From assembly GCF_000621505.1 (NCBI RefSeq), contig NZ_KK211289.1:124001-188000 (forward strand): DNA of 64,000 bases, written 5' to 3'. Within the stretch, counting starts at the first letter, position 1. Each line of letters starts with the position of its first letter. This document shows positions 8,477 through 16,036 of this stretch, in pieces. The notes under the pieces are model-generated. The model worked only from the letters and a program-made list of their open reading frames with translations. It had not been told where the DNA came from and did no database searches. This DNA comes from Ruminiclostridium cellobioparum DSM 1351 = ATCC 15832 (GTDB lineage: Bacteria > Bacillota > Clostridia > Acetivibrionales > DSM-1351). Both the position numbers and the translations under genes were made by a program.

Positions 8477-9334
8477 TTAACGTCCCAACAGGTTTGACAG
8501 CTCTCCGAACTGCTGTACCGAGAGCACTTCGCCCCTTATATTGTCCTTTAAGCCCATACTCTCGATTATTTGCCTTATTTGCTCCTTATCCTTTCTAAGG
8601 AAGCCTGCATTGGCAAGTCCGTTTACAAGAGTTTTTCTTCTCTGCCCGAAGGAGGCCCTGACCAGTTTGAAATACAGATCTTTATCGTCAACCCTGACTG
8701 AAGGCTCTTTCAATATGTCCAGCCTGATAATTGTAGAATGTACCTCGGGCTGCGGAATAAAACAATGGGGCGGCACATCAAATATTATTGCAGGCTTGCA
8801 GTAAAACTGCACTGCAACCGACAGTGCCCCGTAATCCTTTGTACCCGGTCCCGAAACCATTCTCTGCGCAACTTCCTTTTGCACCATAAACACCATTCCG
8901 TCTATCCCTTTGACCTCTTCCAGAAATCTCATGATTATGGGAGTGGTAATATAATATGGAAGATTGGCAACTACCCTTACCGACTTTGAATTATATTTTT
9001 TCTTGTATTCCGATATTATGTCATCGATATTTGCCTTCATAACATCATTGTTAATTATGTCTATATTTGAAAACTCACTTAAGTTGTCATTGAGAGCAGG
9101 TATCAGATGTTTATCAATTTCTATGGCCACAACTCCGGCCGCCCTCCCGGCAAGTTCCCTTGTCATGCTGCCGATTCCCGGACCAATCTCCAGAACCAGC
9201 GTATCCTTATCAAGATCAGCGGCATCAACTATTTTCCTTACGACGTTATCATCATTCAGAAAGTTCTGTCCGAGGGACTTGGTCAACCTCAGGTTATGCT
9301 TTTTAATAACGTCCAGTGTATTGTTTTTAATCAT
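8477..9334 (-). CDS. rsmA: 16S rRNA (adenine1518/1519-N6)-dimethyltransferase RsmA (KsgA)
   Basis: RsmA dimethylates two adjacent adenines in helix 45 of 16S rRNA during 30S maturation. The 285-residue length is typical. The N-terminus has KSLGQNFLNDDNVV, the SAM-binding loop is VLEIGPGIGSMTREL, and the catalytic motif is NLPYYITTPIIM. The C-terminal helical domain ends at LLGR. An AAGGAGAAGT ribosome site precedes the ATG at 9334. In Bacillus ksgA follows yabE and rnmV. Here it lies about 11 kb from the yabE-like gene and rnmV is absent between them. Confidence 0.97.
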   Translation of the reverse strand: MIKNNTLDVIKKHNLRLTKSLGQNFLNDDNVVRKIVDAADLDKDTLVLEIGPGIGSMTRELAGRAAGVVAIEIDKHLIPALNDNLSEFSNIDIINNDVMKANIDDIISEYKKKYNSKSVRVVANLPYYITTPIIMRFLEEVKGIDGMVFMVQKEVAQRMVSGPGTKDYGALSVAVQFYCKPAIIFDVPPHCFIPQPEVHSTIIRLDILKEPSVRVDDKDLYFKLVRASFGQRRKTLVNGLANAGFLRKDKEQIRQIIESMGLKDNIRGEVLSVQQFGELSNLLGR

Positions 9335-9404
9335 TACTTCTCCTTCAAAAAATAAATTTTAATAATATTATATCCTATAAAATTGTTATTTGAAGGCTAT
9401 TTTC

Positions 9405-10031
9405 TTATTTTTGTCCCTTTTTGTATATGCGGTCCAGCGGATGCAATATATCCAGTGTAAAATCAATTACTTTAAATACAACAATATACGCTATGAGCGA
9501 ATATATTGTATTTTCCCACCCAAATATAAATCCGGCTGCAATTACTATAAGAAGATTAATTAATATAACTAACTTATTTGGTGAATAATTGTTATTAATC
9601 TTAAATAATATTCTTCTATGCTCAATCCCGTCTAAAAACCCTCCGTATTTTAGAATCAATCCCGAACCTATACCAAGGCAAATCCCGCCTAATATGGTAG
9701 AATTCAGAATATCGTAAGTTTCCCAGTTATCGGTATTTATTGCGGATATCCAGTAAATAAGGGACAGCAATGCAAATAATATTGTAACCAGCTTTTGCTT
9801 TCCCCGTTGTATATATTCAACAAGAATAAAGGGGAAATTTAAAATAAAAATTATCACTCCCAAAGGTATTTCACTAAGATAGCTCAATACCACTGAAATT
9901 CCTATAATTCCGCCTCCGATAAGATTATGGGCTTTGAAAAAGACCTCGAGACCCAGGGCAGTCATTATTGAACCCACAAGAATAAAAATGTATTTCATAA
10001 CAATTATTGGAAGCATGCGTTTTACATTCAT
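9405..10031 (-). CDS. YitT/YczE-type integral membrane protein (DUF161 only)
   Basis: A 208-residue membrane protein with about five or six helices. The family's signature Gly-rich segment is present (VFFKAHNLIGGGIIGISVVL). Family members of about 280 residues usually carry a C-terminal cytoplasmic DUF2179 domain, but this one ends right after the last helix, so it is a short form. The function of the family is not established. It follows the antiporter gene khtU by about 40 bases on the same strand and may share its transcript. Confidence 0.75.
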   Translation of the reverse strand: MNVKRMLPIIVMKYIFILVGSIMTALGLEVFFKAHNLIGGGIIGISVVLSYLSEIPLGVIIFILNFPFILVEYIQRGKQKLVTILFALLSLIYWISAINTDNWETYDILNSTILGGICLGIGSGLILKYGGFLDGIEHRRILFKINNNYSPNKLVILINLLIVIAAGFIFGWENTIYSLIAYIVVFKVIDFTLDILHPLDRIYKKGQK

Positions 10032-10072
10032 ATATCAACCTCCATAAATTCAGTTTTGAAACCATTGTTCTT

Positions 10073-11287
10073 TTAAGAAGGAATATTTTTTTGTCTGCCG
10101 GATATCTTTTGATAAATAAGATTGCAGAGATTATATATCTTCTTTGATTCTTTTGTAAGCAGCGGAGCAACAATAGCCAGAATCAGTACATATATTACAA
10201 CAAAGGACTGGAGTACCGGCAGCAACCCGCCTGCCTTACCCATATTGGCCATGATTATTGAAAATTCACCTCTGGCCGAAAGAGTAAAACCAATATTGGC
10301 CGAAGCCTGATTGGATATTTTCGACATACGTCCCGAGAAAATTCCGGCAATTATATTTCCCAGAATGGTGAGAATAGCGGCTACAACCGCCATAACCGCA
10401 CCGCCGCCCAGTGACAGCGGGTCTATTGAAAGTCCGAAGTTAAAAAAGAATATTGCGCCGAAGAAGTCTCTAAAAGGCAGTATATTGTGTTCGATCTTCT
10501 TGGCATGTACCGATTCGGCCATAATAAGCCCCACAAGCAAGGCACCTATTGCTTCGGCCACATGCAGTGTTTCGGAAAATCCGGCGACCAGAAACAACAC
10601 ACCTATAACCACCAGCAGGAAAAGCTCGGCCGACTGTATGTTAAGCAATTTGTCAATATACTTCATCACCCTTTTACCGCCTATAAGTATGGCCAGTATG
10701 AAGAAAAGCGCCACAAGTGATGTAGACAGTACTCCCCAGACTGAATTTGATCCGCTGAGAAGCAGCCCGGATAATATGGATATGTGAATAGCTATGAACA
10801 GATCGTCAAACATTATCATTCCCATGATAATTTCTGTTTCAGGATTTGCGGTACGCTTCAGGTCAATGAGAACTTTTGCTACTATTGCGGTGGAGGAACT
10901 GGTCATGATACCGCACACTACCATGGTTTCCTTGATGGGGAGGCCCATAATCCAGCCAAGCAGCAGCCCGGAAGAAAAGTTTAACAGGACGTAAACCGTA
11001 CCGCCAATAAAAATAGACTTGCCCGACTTGATGAGACGTGTTACCGAAAACTCCAGACCCAGATAAAACAATAGGAACAACACGCCCAACCGGCCCATAA
11101 AGTTTATAAATGAAGAACTTTCAATAAATTTTAAATCAATAATACCAAAGCTCGGGGCATGAGGCCCCACAGCCATACCTATCAATATATAAAATGGGAT
11201 TACAGAAAAGTTAAGTTTATTTGATAAAAACCCCACTATGGCTATCAGTGTTATTGCCAAACCAATTTCAAAAACTAATGTATCCAT
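10073..11287 (-). CDS. khtU: CPA2-type K+(Na+)/H+ antiporter membrane subunit KhtU
   Basis: A 404-residue antiporter of the monovalent cation:proton antiporter-2 family with about 12 membrane helices. Family features include the discontinuous-helix motifs (MTSSSTAIVAKVL, ALLVGLIMAESVHA) and FNFGLSIDP. It ends at the membrane domain and has no Rossmann RCK domain. The gene upstream, 26 bases away, encodes the matching KhtT regulator. In Bacillus KhtTU exports potassium at alkaline pH and during electrophile stress, and KhtT binds c-di-AMP. The same role is inferred here from gene pairing and domain layout. Confidence 0.88.
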   Translation of the reverse strand: MDTLVFEIGLAITLIAIVGFLSNKLNFSVIPFYILIGMAVGPHAPSFGIIDLKFIESSSFINFMGRLGVLFLLFYLGLEFSVTRLIKSGKSIFIGGTVYVLLNFSSGLLLGWIMGLPIKETMVVCGIMTSSSTAIVAKVLIDLKRTANPETEIIMGMIMFDDLFIAIHISILSGLLLSGSNSVWGVLSTSLVALFFILAILIGGKRVMKYIDKLLNIQSAELFLLVVIGVLFLVAGFSETLHVAEAIGALLVGLIMAESVHAKKIEHNILPFRDFFGAIFFFNFGLSIDPLSLGGGAVMAVVAAILTILGNIIAGIFSGRMSKISNQASANIGFTLSARGEFSIIMANMGKAGGLLPVLQSFVVIYVLILAIVAPLLTKESKKIYNLCNLIYQKISGRQKNIPS

Positions 11288-11313
11288 TCTACCTCCCTAT
11301 GATGTTTATACTT

Positions 11314-11808
11314 TCATATTTCTCCTCCGAATAAATAATTTTTAAGCACTTTTAAGTGCTTTCTTTCCCCGACTACAACTATGGTGGACTCAGCTGAAAA
11401 TACGTAGTCAACACCAGGATTTATGTGTTTTTTCTGCCCCTTCTCCATAACGGCGATAATTGACGCTCCCGTCGTCTTCCTTACCTGCATCTCACCAATG
11501 GATTTACCGATGCATTTTGAACCGGCTTGAATTTTGTACCACTCAACTATCAGGTCTCCCAAAGACACATCAACCGTTTCAAGGGCCTTTGGCTTGTATG
11601 CCAGTCCTCCTATTATTGCAGCAACATTCCGTGCCTCATTGTCATCGAGGGTTACCATTGAAGCACAGTTCTCATAATCATTGTGATAGAAATGATACAG
11701 CTCCCGTCGTCCGTCATCATGTACCACAATAACCAGCTTATTTCCTTCCTGAACCTCTACTTCGAATTTTTTTCCGATATTCGGCAAATCAGATTCTCTA
11801 ATGGTCAT
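11314..11808 (-). CDS. khtT: K+/H+ antiporter regulatory subunit KhtT (TrkA-C domain)
   Basis: A 164-residue cytoplasmic protein with an N-terminal KhtT-type domain (about 1-75, starting MTIRESDLPNIGKKFEV) and a C-terminal RCK_C/TrkA-C domain (about 80-160, with GKSIGEMQVRKTTGASIIAV). This domain binds ligands such as c-di-AMP in the family and gates the KhtU antiporter encoded immediately downstream. The ATG at 11808 has a TGGAGGTACTTAGTC ribosome site. No RCK_N nucleotide-binding fold is present, as expected for the Firmicutes type. Confidence 0.9.
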   Translation of the reverse strand: MTIRESDLPNIGKKFEVEVQEGNKLVIVVHDDGRRELYHFYHNDYENCASMVTLDDNEARNVAAIIGGLAYKPKALETVDVSLGDLIVEWYKIQAGSKCIGKSIGEMQVRKTTGASIIAVMEKGQKKHINPGVDYVFSAESTIVVVGERKHLKVLKNYLFGGEI

Positions 11809-11842
11809 GACTAAGTACCTCCATTTTGTGTATTAACATTGA

Positions 11843-11851
11843 AGTATACCA
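11843..11851 (-). promoter_or_regulatory. Extended -10 promoter of khtTU
   Basis: On the minus strand TGGTATACT forms a good extended -10 element 35 bases before the khtT start, with TAGCAC 18 bases further upstream as a weak -35. Confidence 0.45.
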
Positions 11852-11901
11852 GCGATCAAAAAACAAGTGCTAAAAAATAGACTTCACTTCTGACCGCTTT
11901 T

Positions 11902-11946
11902 TTATTCAGTTTTTATTTTATGCTGCCTTAGCATTCTGACAAACAT
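11902..11946 (-). CDS. Possible 14-residue leader peptide upstream of khtT
   Basis: A 14-codon frame (MFVRMLRQHKIKTE) begins at an ATG preceded by a very strong ribosome site (GGAAGGGGGTGAACAT). It sits about 95 bases upstream of khtT on the same strand and is rich in basic residues. It may be a regulatory upstream ORF or small basic peptide, but it lies before the nearest candidate khtT promoter, so the link is uncertain. Confidence 0.3.
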   Translation of the reverse strand: MFVRMLRQHKIKTE

Positions 11947-12287
11947 ATGTTCACCCCCTTCCAGATATGGCATTGAATGTCTTTTCTGTACGTGTGTGGA
12001 CACTATTTAATAATTTTGATTTAAATAGATTTTAAATTTTTTAAAAGATAAAATTTTAGAAATTATATAATTTCAGAAGTATCTCAAACCCATTTTAACA
12101 CGATTTTGTGCAGAATTTCAAGAATTTATTTAAAATTTTATCAATTTTATTATATATCTTCAATTCTCACTAATTATCTCGTGTTATCTTACGTTATCTT
12201 TGTCCAGAACAAACTTTGACTTATAACTATTGCCCAGGTAACAAAACCGCCGTGTAAAAACTCCTCTTCAAATTTTTGTAAAATGTT
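11947..12287. other. AT-rich spacer between khtT leader and the next gene
   Basis: Strongly AT-rich non-coding DNA. It contains no recognisable RNA fold. I looked for a ydaO-type c-di-AMP riboswitch because of khtTU and did not see its conserved blocks. Confidence 0.5.
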
Positions 12288-12350
12288 AAAAAAGCCATAC
12301 CCATAAATAAACTATCCGGTTTTATAGTATTATTTACAGGCAGGCTTTTT
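12288..12350 (-). terminator. Terminator-like nested hairpin after the Gfo/Idh gene
   Basis: On the minus strand AAAAAGCC pairs with GGCTTTTTT across about 50 bases, which themselves contain a second hairpin (AAATAATACTAT against ATAGTTTATTT). The run of T at the end fits a transcription terminator for the 12383-13486 gene. Confidence 0.5.
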
Positions 12351-12382
12351 ATTGTGTTCACTATTTACTTTTACTGTTTTGA

Positions 12383-13486
12383 TTATCTGACAAACCCTTT
12401 GACAAGCCCGATTTTTAATGCCTCAGGCCTGGAGCATTCCGTTTTTAGATCAATGAAACTTCTTTTTTCAGAACTCTCCTGGAATGCCTGCATTATCTCG
12501 AGGACATGGACTGCCAGTTCACCGCTTGCTATATTTTTTCTGCCGCTGCAGATAGCGTCGGCCATATCTGCCACACCCAGACCTCTGCTGTTCTCGGAAT
12601 ATATATGTGTCAGCGGAAGCTCCCTGAATCCGTCCTGGAAGTAGGTCTGAATTTTTACATCCCCTCCGAAGGTATTGGGGTCGGGAACGAGAAGCGTGCC
12701 TCTTGAACCGTATATCTCTATTCTGGGAAGTGTGCTTCCCCATACATCAAAGCTGGTTATAACCGTGGCAATTGCACCATTTTTAAATTCCACCGTTCCG
12801 GCCACATGGGTGGGAACCTTCACATCAATAACCTTTCCGAATTTCTTCTCACTTGTAATGGTTCTCTGCTTGAAGGTTATTGAGTTCATTCCGGCTACCG
12901 TTTTGGCCGGACCAATGAGAGAAACGAGAGCTGTCATATAGTACGGGCCCATATCCAGCATGGGACCTCCGCCGAAATCGTAATAAAATTCAGGGTCGGG
13001 ATGCCAGCTCTCATGTCCGTGGCAGACCATGAAAGCCGTAGCGCCTGTGACATCCCCGATCAGGCTGTCATCTATTGCCTTGCGGCAGGTTTGAAGGCCT
13101 GCACCGAGAAAGGTGTCAGGCGCACAGCCCAGCAGCAGGTTTTTTTCTTTTGCGAGTTTCACAAGTTCCAGTCCCTGCTCAACTTTGAGCGACAAAGGCT
13201 TTTCAACATAAGTGTGCTTGCCCGCCTCCAGGGAACGCCTGCAAATTTCAAAGTGATCCTTTGGAGTTGAGAGATTTATAATTATTTGAATTTCATCGCT
13301 GTTGAGCATTTCCTCAAGGGTACATATCCTGTTGATTTTATATTTTTCCCGAGCTGCCGCAGCCCTCTCCCCCACCAGGTCACAGACCGCCCATACCTGG
13401 GTGTTGACAAAAGCTGAAGTCAGGTTCTGCAGGTAAATATCGCTGATATTTCCGCATCCGATTATTCCAATTTTAACTTTCTCCAT
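12383..13486 (-). CDS. Gfo/Idh/MocA-family oxidoreductase (ThuB-like)
   Basis: An NAD(P)-dependent sugar dehydrogenase of about 367 residues. The N-terminal Rossmann fold starts VKIGIIGCGNISDIY, the substrate motif is TYVEKPLSL, and the C-terminal half is the beta-sheet substrate domain (GGGPMLDMGPYYMTALVSLI). The ATG at 13486 is chosen because GGAGG lies just before it. An upstream in-frame ATG at 13504 lacks support. It follows a ThuA-domain gene by 84 bases on the same strand. In rhizobia ThuA and ThuB (a Gfo/Idh protein) act together on trehalose-type disaccharides through 3-keto derivatives, so a similar oxidation is inferred. The sugar is unknown. Confidence 0.88.
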   Translation of the reverse strand: MEKVKIGIIGCGNISDIYLQNLTSAFVNTQVWAVCDLVGERAAAAREKYKINRICTLEEMLNSDEIQIIINLSTPKDHFEICRRSLEAGKHTYVEKPLSLKVEQGLELVKLAKEKNLLLGCAPDTFLGAGLQTCRKAIDDSLIGDVTGATAFMVCHGHESWHPDPEFYYDFGGGPMLDMGPYYMTALVSLIGPAKTVAGMNSITFKQRTITSEKKFGKVIDVKVPTHVAGTVEFKNGAIATVITSFDVWGSTLPRIEIYGSRGTLLVPDPNTFGGDVKIQTYFQDGFRELPLTHIYSENSRGLGVADMADAICSGRKNIASGELAVHVLEIMQAFQESSEKRSFIDLKTECSRPEALKIGLVKGFVR

Positions 13487-13570
13487 ACCGGCCTCCGTTC
13501 GCATTGACTAAACCGTATCGGGCCAATGCTCATTTATTTTTTTATACTTGTTTTTTTATGATTTATACTT

Positions 13571-14236
13571 TCATATAAGCCTGTTGGCCCACAAAAATCC
13601 CCGTTTCATCAGCTCAGCGGCTTCAGGTGCATCAAATACATCGGCATGATGTCCCAGAGAAGTATAAAATACTCTGCCCTCACCCCATTTTTTTGTATAG
13701 GCAACGGGCATAAGTACGGGACCGTTGGTGCTGTGAGGTCCCGGGACAAGCGGAAAGCTCGTGGTTGCCAGAACATTTACAACCGGATCAATATGCAGGT
13801 AATAGTGTTCCGTTTTCACTTTAAAATCTTTAAGCCCTTCAACTATAGGACTGGAACTTGCACCGACGATATTGACCTCATACTCTATACCGTCATTTCC
13901 CGGGTGTTCCACCCATTGGGAACCAGTCAAGAATTGCCATCTGGTGCTGTTGCGGAAGGAGTCACACATCCCGCCATGGCAGCCTGCAAGTCCGATACCG
14001 CTCTCTACAGCCTTGCAGATGTTTCCGACATATTCCTCCTTGATTTCGCTCATTGTATATACAGGTATAATCAAAGAGTATCCCATTATTGTGTCCAGGC
14101 TTTCAAAAACACTCAGGTCTTCAAAGATATCAACTTCAAAGCCCTCACCCTTCAACAGTTTTTCAAACACCAGAGATACTTCCACAGGCTGATGTCCATC
14201 CCATCCGCCCCGTACAATCATAGCCCTTTTCTTCAT
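13571..14236 (-). CDS. ThuA-domain protein (trehalose-utilisation type)
   Basis: A 221-residue glutamine-amidotransferase-like fold of the ThuA family. It begins KKRAMIVRGGWDGHQPVEV, has the nucleophile-elbow-like GLAGCHGGMCDSFR where class I amidotransferases have their cysteine, and ends with GRVFYTSLGHHADVFDAPE, the family's C-terminal signature. ThuA proteins are linked to 3-keto-glycoside metabolism but their chemistry is only partly known. It is the first gene of a two-gene minus-strand unit with the Gfo/Idh gene, and it faces an AraC regulator that probably controls it. Confidence 0.85.
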   Translation of the reverse strand: MKKRAMIVRGGWDGHQPVEVSLVFEKLLKGEGFEVDIFEDLSVFESLDTIMGYSLIIPVYTMSEIKEEYVGNICKAVESGIGLAGCHGGMCDSFRNSTRWQFLTGSQWVEHPGNDGIEYEVNIVGASSSPIVEGLKDFKVKTEHYYLHIDPVVNVLATTSFPLVPGPHSTNGPVLMPVAYTKKWGEGRVFYTSLGHHADVFDAPEAAELMKRGFLWANRLI

Positions 14237-14460
14237 AAAATCTCTCCCATCTCCCGGTCAATCAACCCGCAGTTTATTGTCCGGATTAAATTCTAAATAT
14301 CCGTTAAAAACATATTATGCTTTTGCAGCTTCTAAAAAAAGTAAAAAGGCTATAAAAAGTAGACAATTATTGCAGTAAGATATAATATATTAATATGATG
14401 CAGAATTGTATCAAAATGTGCATGGTTTTGAATTATATGGAGTGCAGATTGGAGGCTTAA

Positions 14461-15246
14461 ATGATTTTTTATGAAAATAAATCCAGTCATTTATATTGCT
14501 GGCAGGGAAGTAATATGACTTTTCCTCCGCACATTCACAAAGAACTTGAAATACTGTATTTATTAGAAGGTGAAATAGAGCTGACGGTCAATTCCAAACA
14601 GCAGGTTCTGCATGGAGGAGATGTAAGTTTTGCTTTCCCCAATACAATTCATGGCTATAAAACCATATCCCAGAGTCACTATTATATTTTAATATTCAAT
14701 GGGGATTTGCTACCCCTGTATAAAAATATATTTTCAACCTGCAAGGCTGCCGAATGCCGGATTCCGGGGCCGAGTATCCCCGGAGAAGTCTATTCCAGCC
14801 TCAGCAGCATATTCAGTGAGACACAGTCGGGCAATAATCCCGGTATCACCACAGGATATCTTTATATCGCAGTAGCAAGACTGCTGGAACTCTTGAATCT
14901 GCAAAAAGTAAATAAGGAGGTATCGGTGAATCTGGTGGAGAAGGTACTGAACTATATCCAGCAGAATTACCTCAATGCCATAAATCTTAATTCCATTGCT
15001 GCAGAACTTGATATAAGCCCATTTTACCTGTCGAGGGTCTTCTCAAATAACATAGGTCTCAGGCTTGACACATATATAAATGAATTGAGGATAAATTACG
15101 CAAATCATCTGCTTTTAACCACAGACAGGCAGATAACCGAGATTGCTCTGGAAAGCGGCTTTGAAACCTTGAGAACCTTCAACAGGGCATACAGGAATAT
15201 TACCTCCATCACTCCGAGGGAGTACAGAAAACAGCATCTGCGCTAA
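14461..15246 (+). CDS. AraC-family regulator with cupin sensor, divergent from thuA-like operon
   Basis: A 261-residue one-component regulator. Residues about 15-80 form a cupin (PPHIHKELEILYLLEGEI) that would bind a sugar. Residues 160-261 form two AraC helix-turn-helix units (LNSIAAELDISPFYLSRVF and ITEIALESGFETLRTFNRAY). The ATG follows GGAGGCTTAA. It is transcribed away from the ThuA/Gfo-Idh operon across a 224-base intergenic region and is its likely activator. A nested-hairpin repeat begins 2 bp after its stop codon. Confidence 0.9.
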   Translation: MIFYENKSSHLYCWQGSNMTFPPHIHKELEILYLLEGEIELTVNSKQQVLHGGDVSFAFPNTIHGYKTISQSHYYILIFNGDLLPLYKNIFSTCKAAECRIPGPSIPGEVYSSLSSIFSETQSGNNPGITTGYLYIAVARLLELLNLQKVNKEVSVNLVEKVLNYIQQNYLNAINLNSIAAELDISPFYLSRVFSNNIGLRLDTYINELRINYANHLLLTTDRQITEIALESGFETLRTFNRAYRNITSITPREYRKQHLR

Positions 15247-15247
15247 C

Positions 15248-15603
15248 TTAACCCGTTGTGCCAGTTATTCCATATTTGCTTTACCTGTGTAATTTTTTAT
15301 ATCAACTGGTAACTTCCGCACTAACTTCATGAAATAGACGCACCAAAAACAATTACGAAAATTGTATCGCCTCATTATAAAGCGGTTTTTGCCGTCGCTC
15401 AAACTCGACATCATGTCTCGATTTGAAGCTCAAAGCAGCGTCCTGCTGCTTTGCCGGCAAAACCGCTTTACCTTCGTCGACAATTTATCGCAATTGTTTT
15501 TAACCGTGCATCTATTTCATGAAGTTGTCCTCGCGTTACCAGTTGATTCTAATTAAATCTATCCGTAAAGCAAAAGACAATTTCAATTAGCACAACACGT
15601 TAA
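15248..15603. repeat. Nested-hairpin repeat, copy A (356 bp, MITE-like)
   Basis: Terminal inverted repeats (TTAACCCGTTGTGCC at the left, AGCACAACACGTTAA at the right) enclose two further nested arms. The first pairs CAACTGGTAACTTCCGC with the GCGTTACCAGTTG side, extended by ACTTCATGAAATAGA against TCTATTTCATGAAGT. The second is an AAAGCGGTTTTTGCCG-type arm against CGGCAAAACCGCTTT. In the centre are short hairpins with the loop CAGGA (or its complement), for example around GCAGCGTCCTGCTGC. The left end lies 2 bp after the AraC stop codon. There is no coding capacity. A second copy of exactly the same length is at 61823-62178. Confidence 0.8.
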
Positions 15604-15760
15604 CTTAGACCCGATGTACCTGCCAACCCGGTTAAATTCGGTATGCTTTCCAGTTTGCAAATTTGCCGGCACCATGTACTTGGGCAAACCTGCACGTTTC
15701 AAGCAAATTCTTCTACTCAGGCATCCCATTGACGGATACCGGCCTGGCAGTTGAACTGTT

Positions 15761-16024
15761 TATGATAATCATACCGGTACGCGAGTACAACTTCAAGCAA
15801 TGGAGTGCACGATAAAAGTGCTTACTGAAATTTGTAGGTGAAAAACAAGTATTTCAGCCGTCAAAGTGACAGGACGTCACTTTGAGCAGTACGCGAGACC
15901 CGGATGGTCGAGTCGCTGCGACGGCAAGAAAATACTTGTTTTGAACCCTTACTATTTCAAGCAAGCACTTTGTGTGCACTCCACTGCTTGAAGTTAGTAC
16001 GGAAGTACCGGTATGATCATTAAC
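15761..16024. repeat. Nested-hairpin repeat, copy D (divergent member)
   Basis: Long arms pair around a loop of smaller hairpins: ATACCGGTACGCGAGTAC at the left with GTACGGAAGTACCGGTAT at the right, then CAACTTCAAGCAATGGAGTGC against GCACTCCACTGCTTGAAGTT, then AAAACAAGTATTT against AAATACTTGTTTT. The centre has AAAGTGACAGGACGTCACTTT followed by GAGC, the same hairpin design as in the other copies. It ends 13 bases before the stop of the minus-strand chemoreceptor gene. 15604-15760 carries related but weaker sequence and no gene. Confidence 0.7.
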
Positions 16025-16036
16025 AACTTCTGCTGC

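Noticed and set aside
11809-12382. Possible c-di-AMP riboswitch upstream of khtTU
   Set aside because: The conserved blocks of the ydaO class are not visible.
15362-15556. Plus-strand frame of 64 codons
   Set aside because: It is a reading of hairpin repeat copy A and is not conserved in the sister copy.
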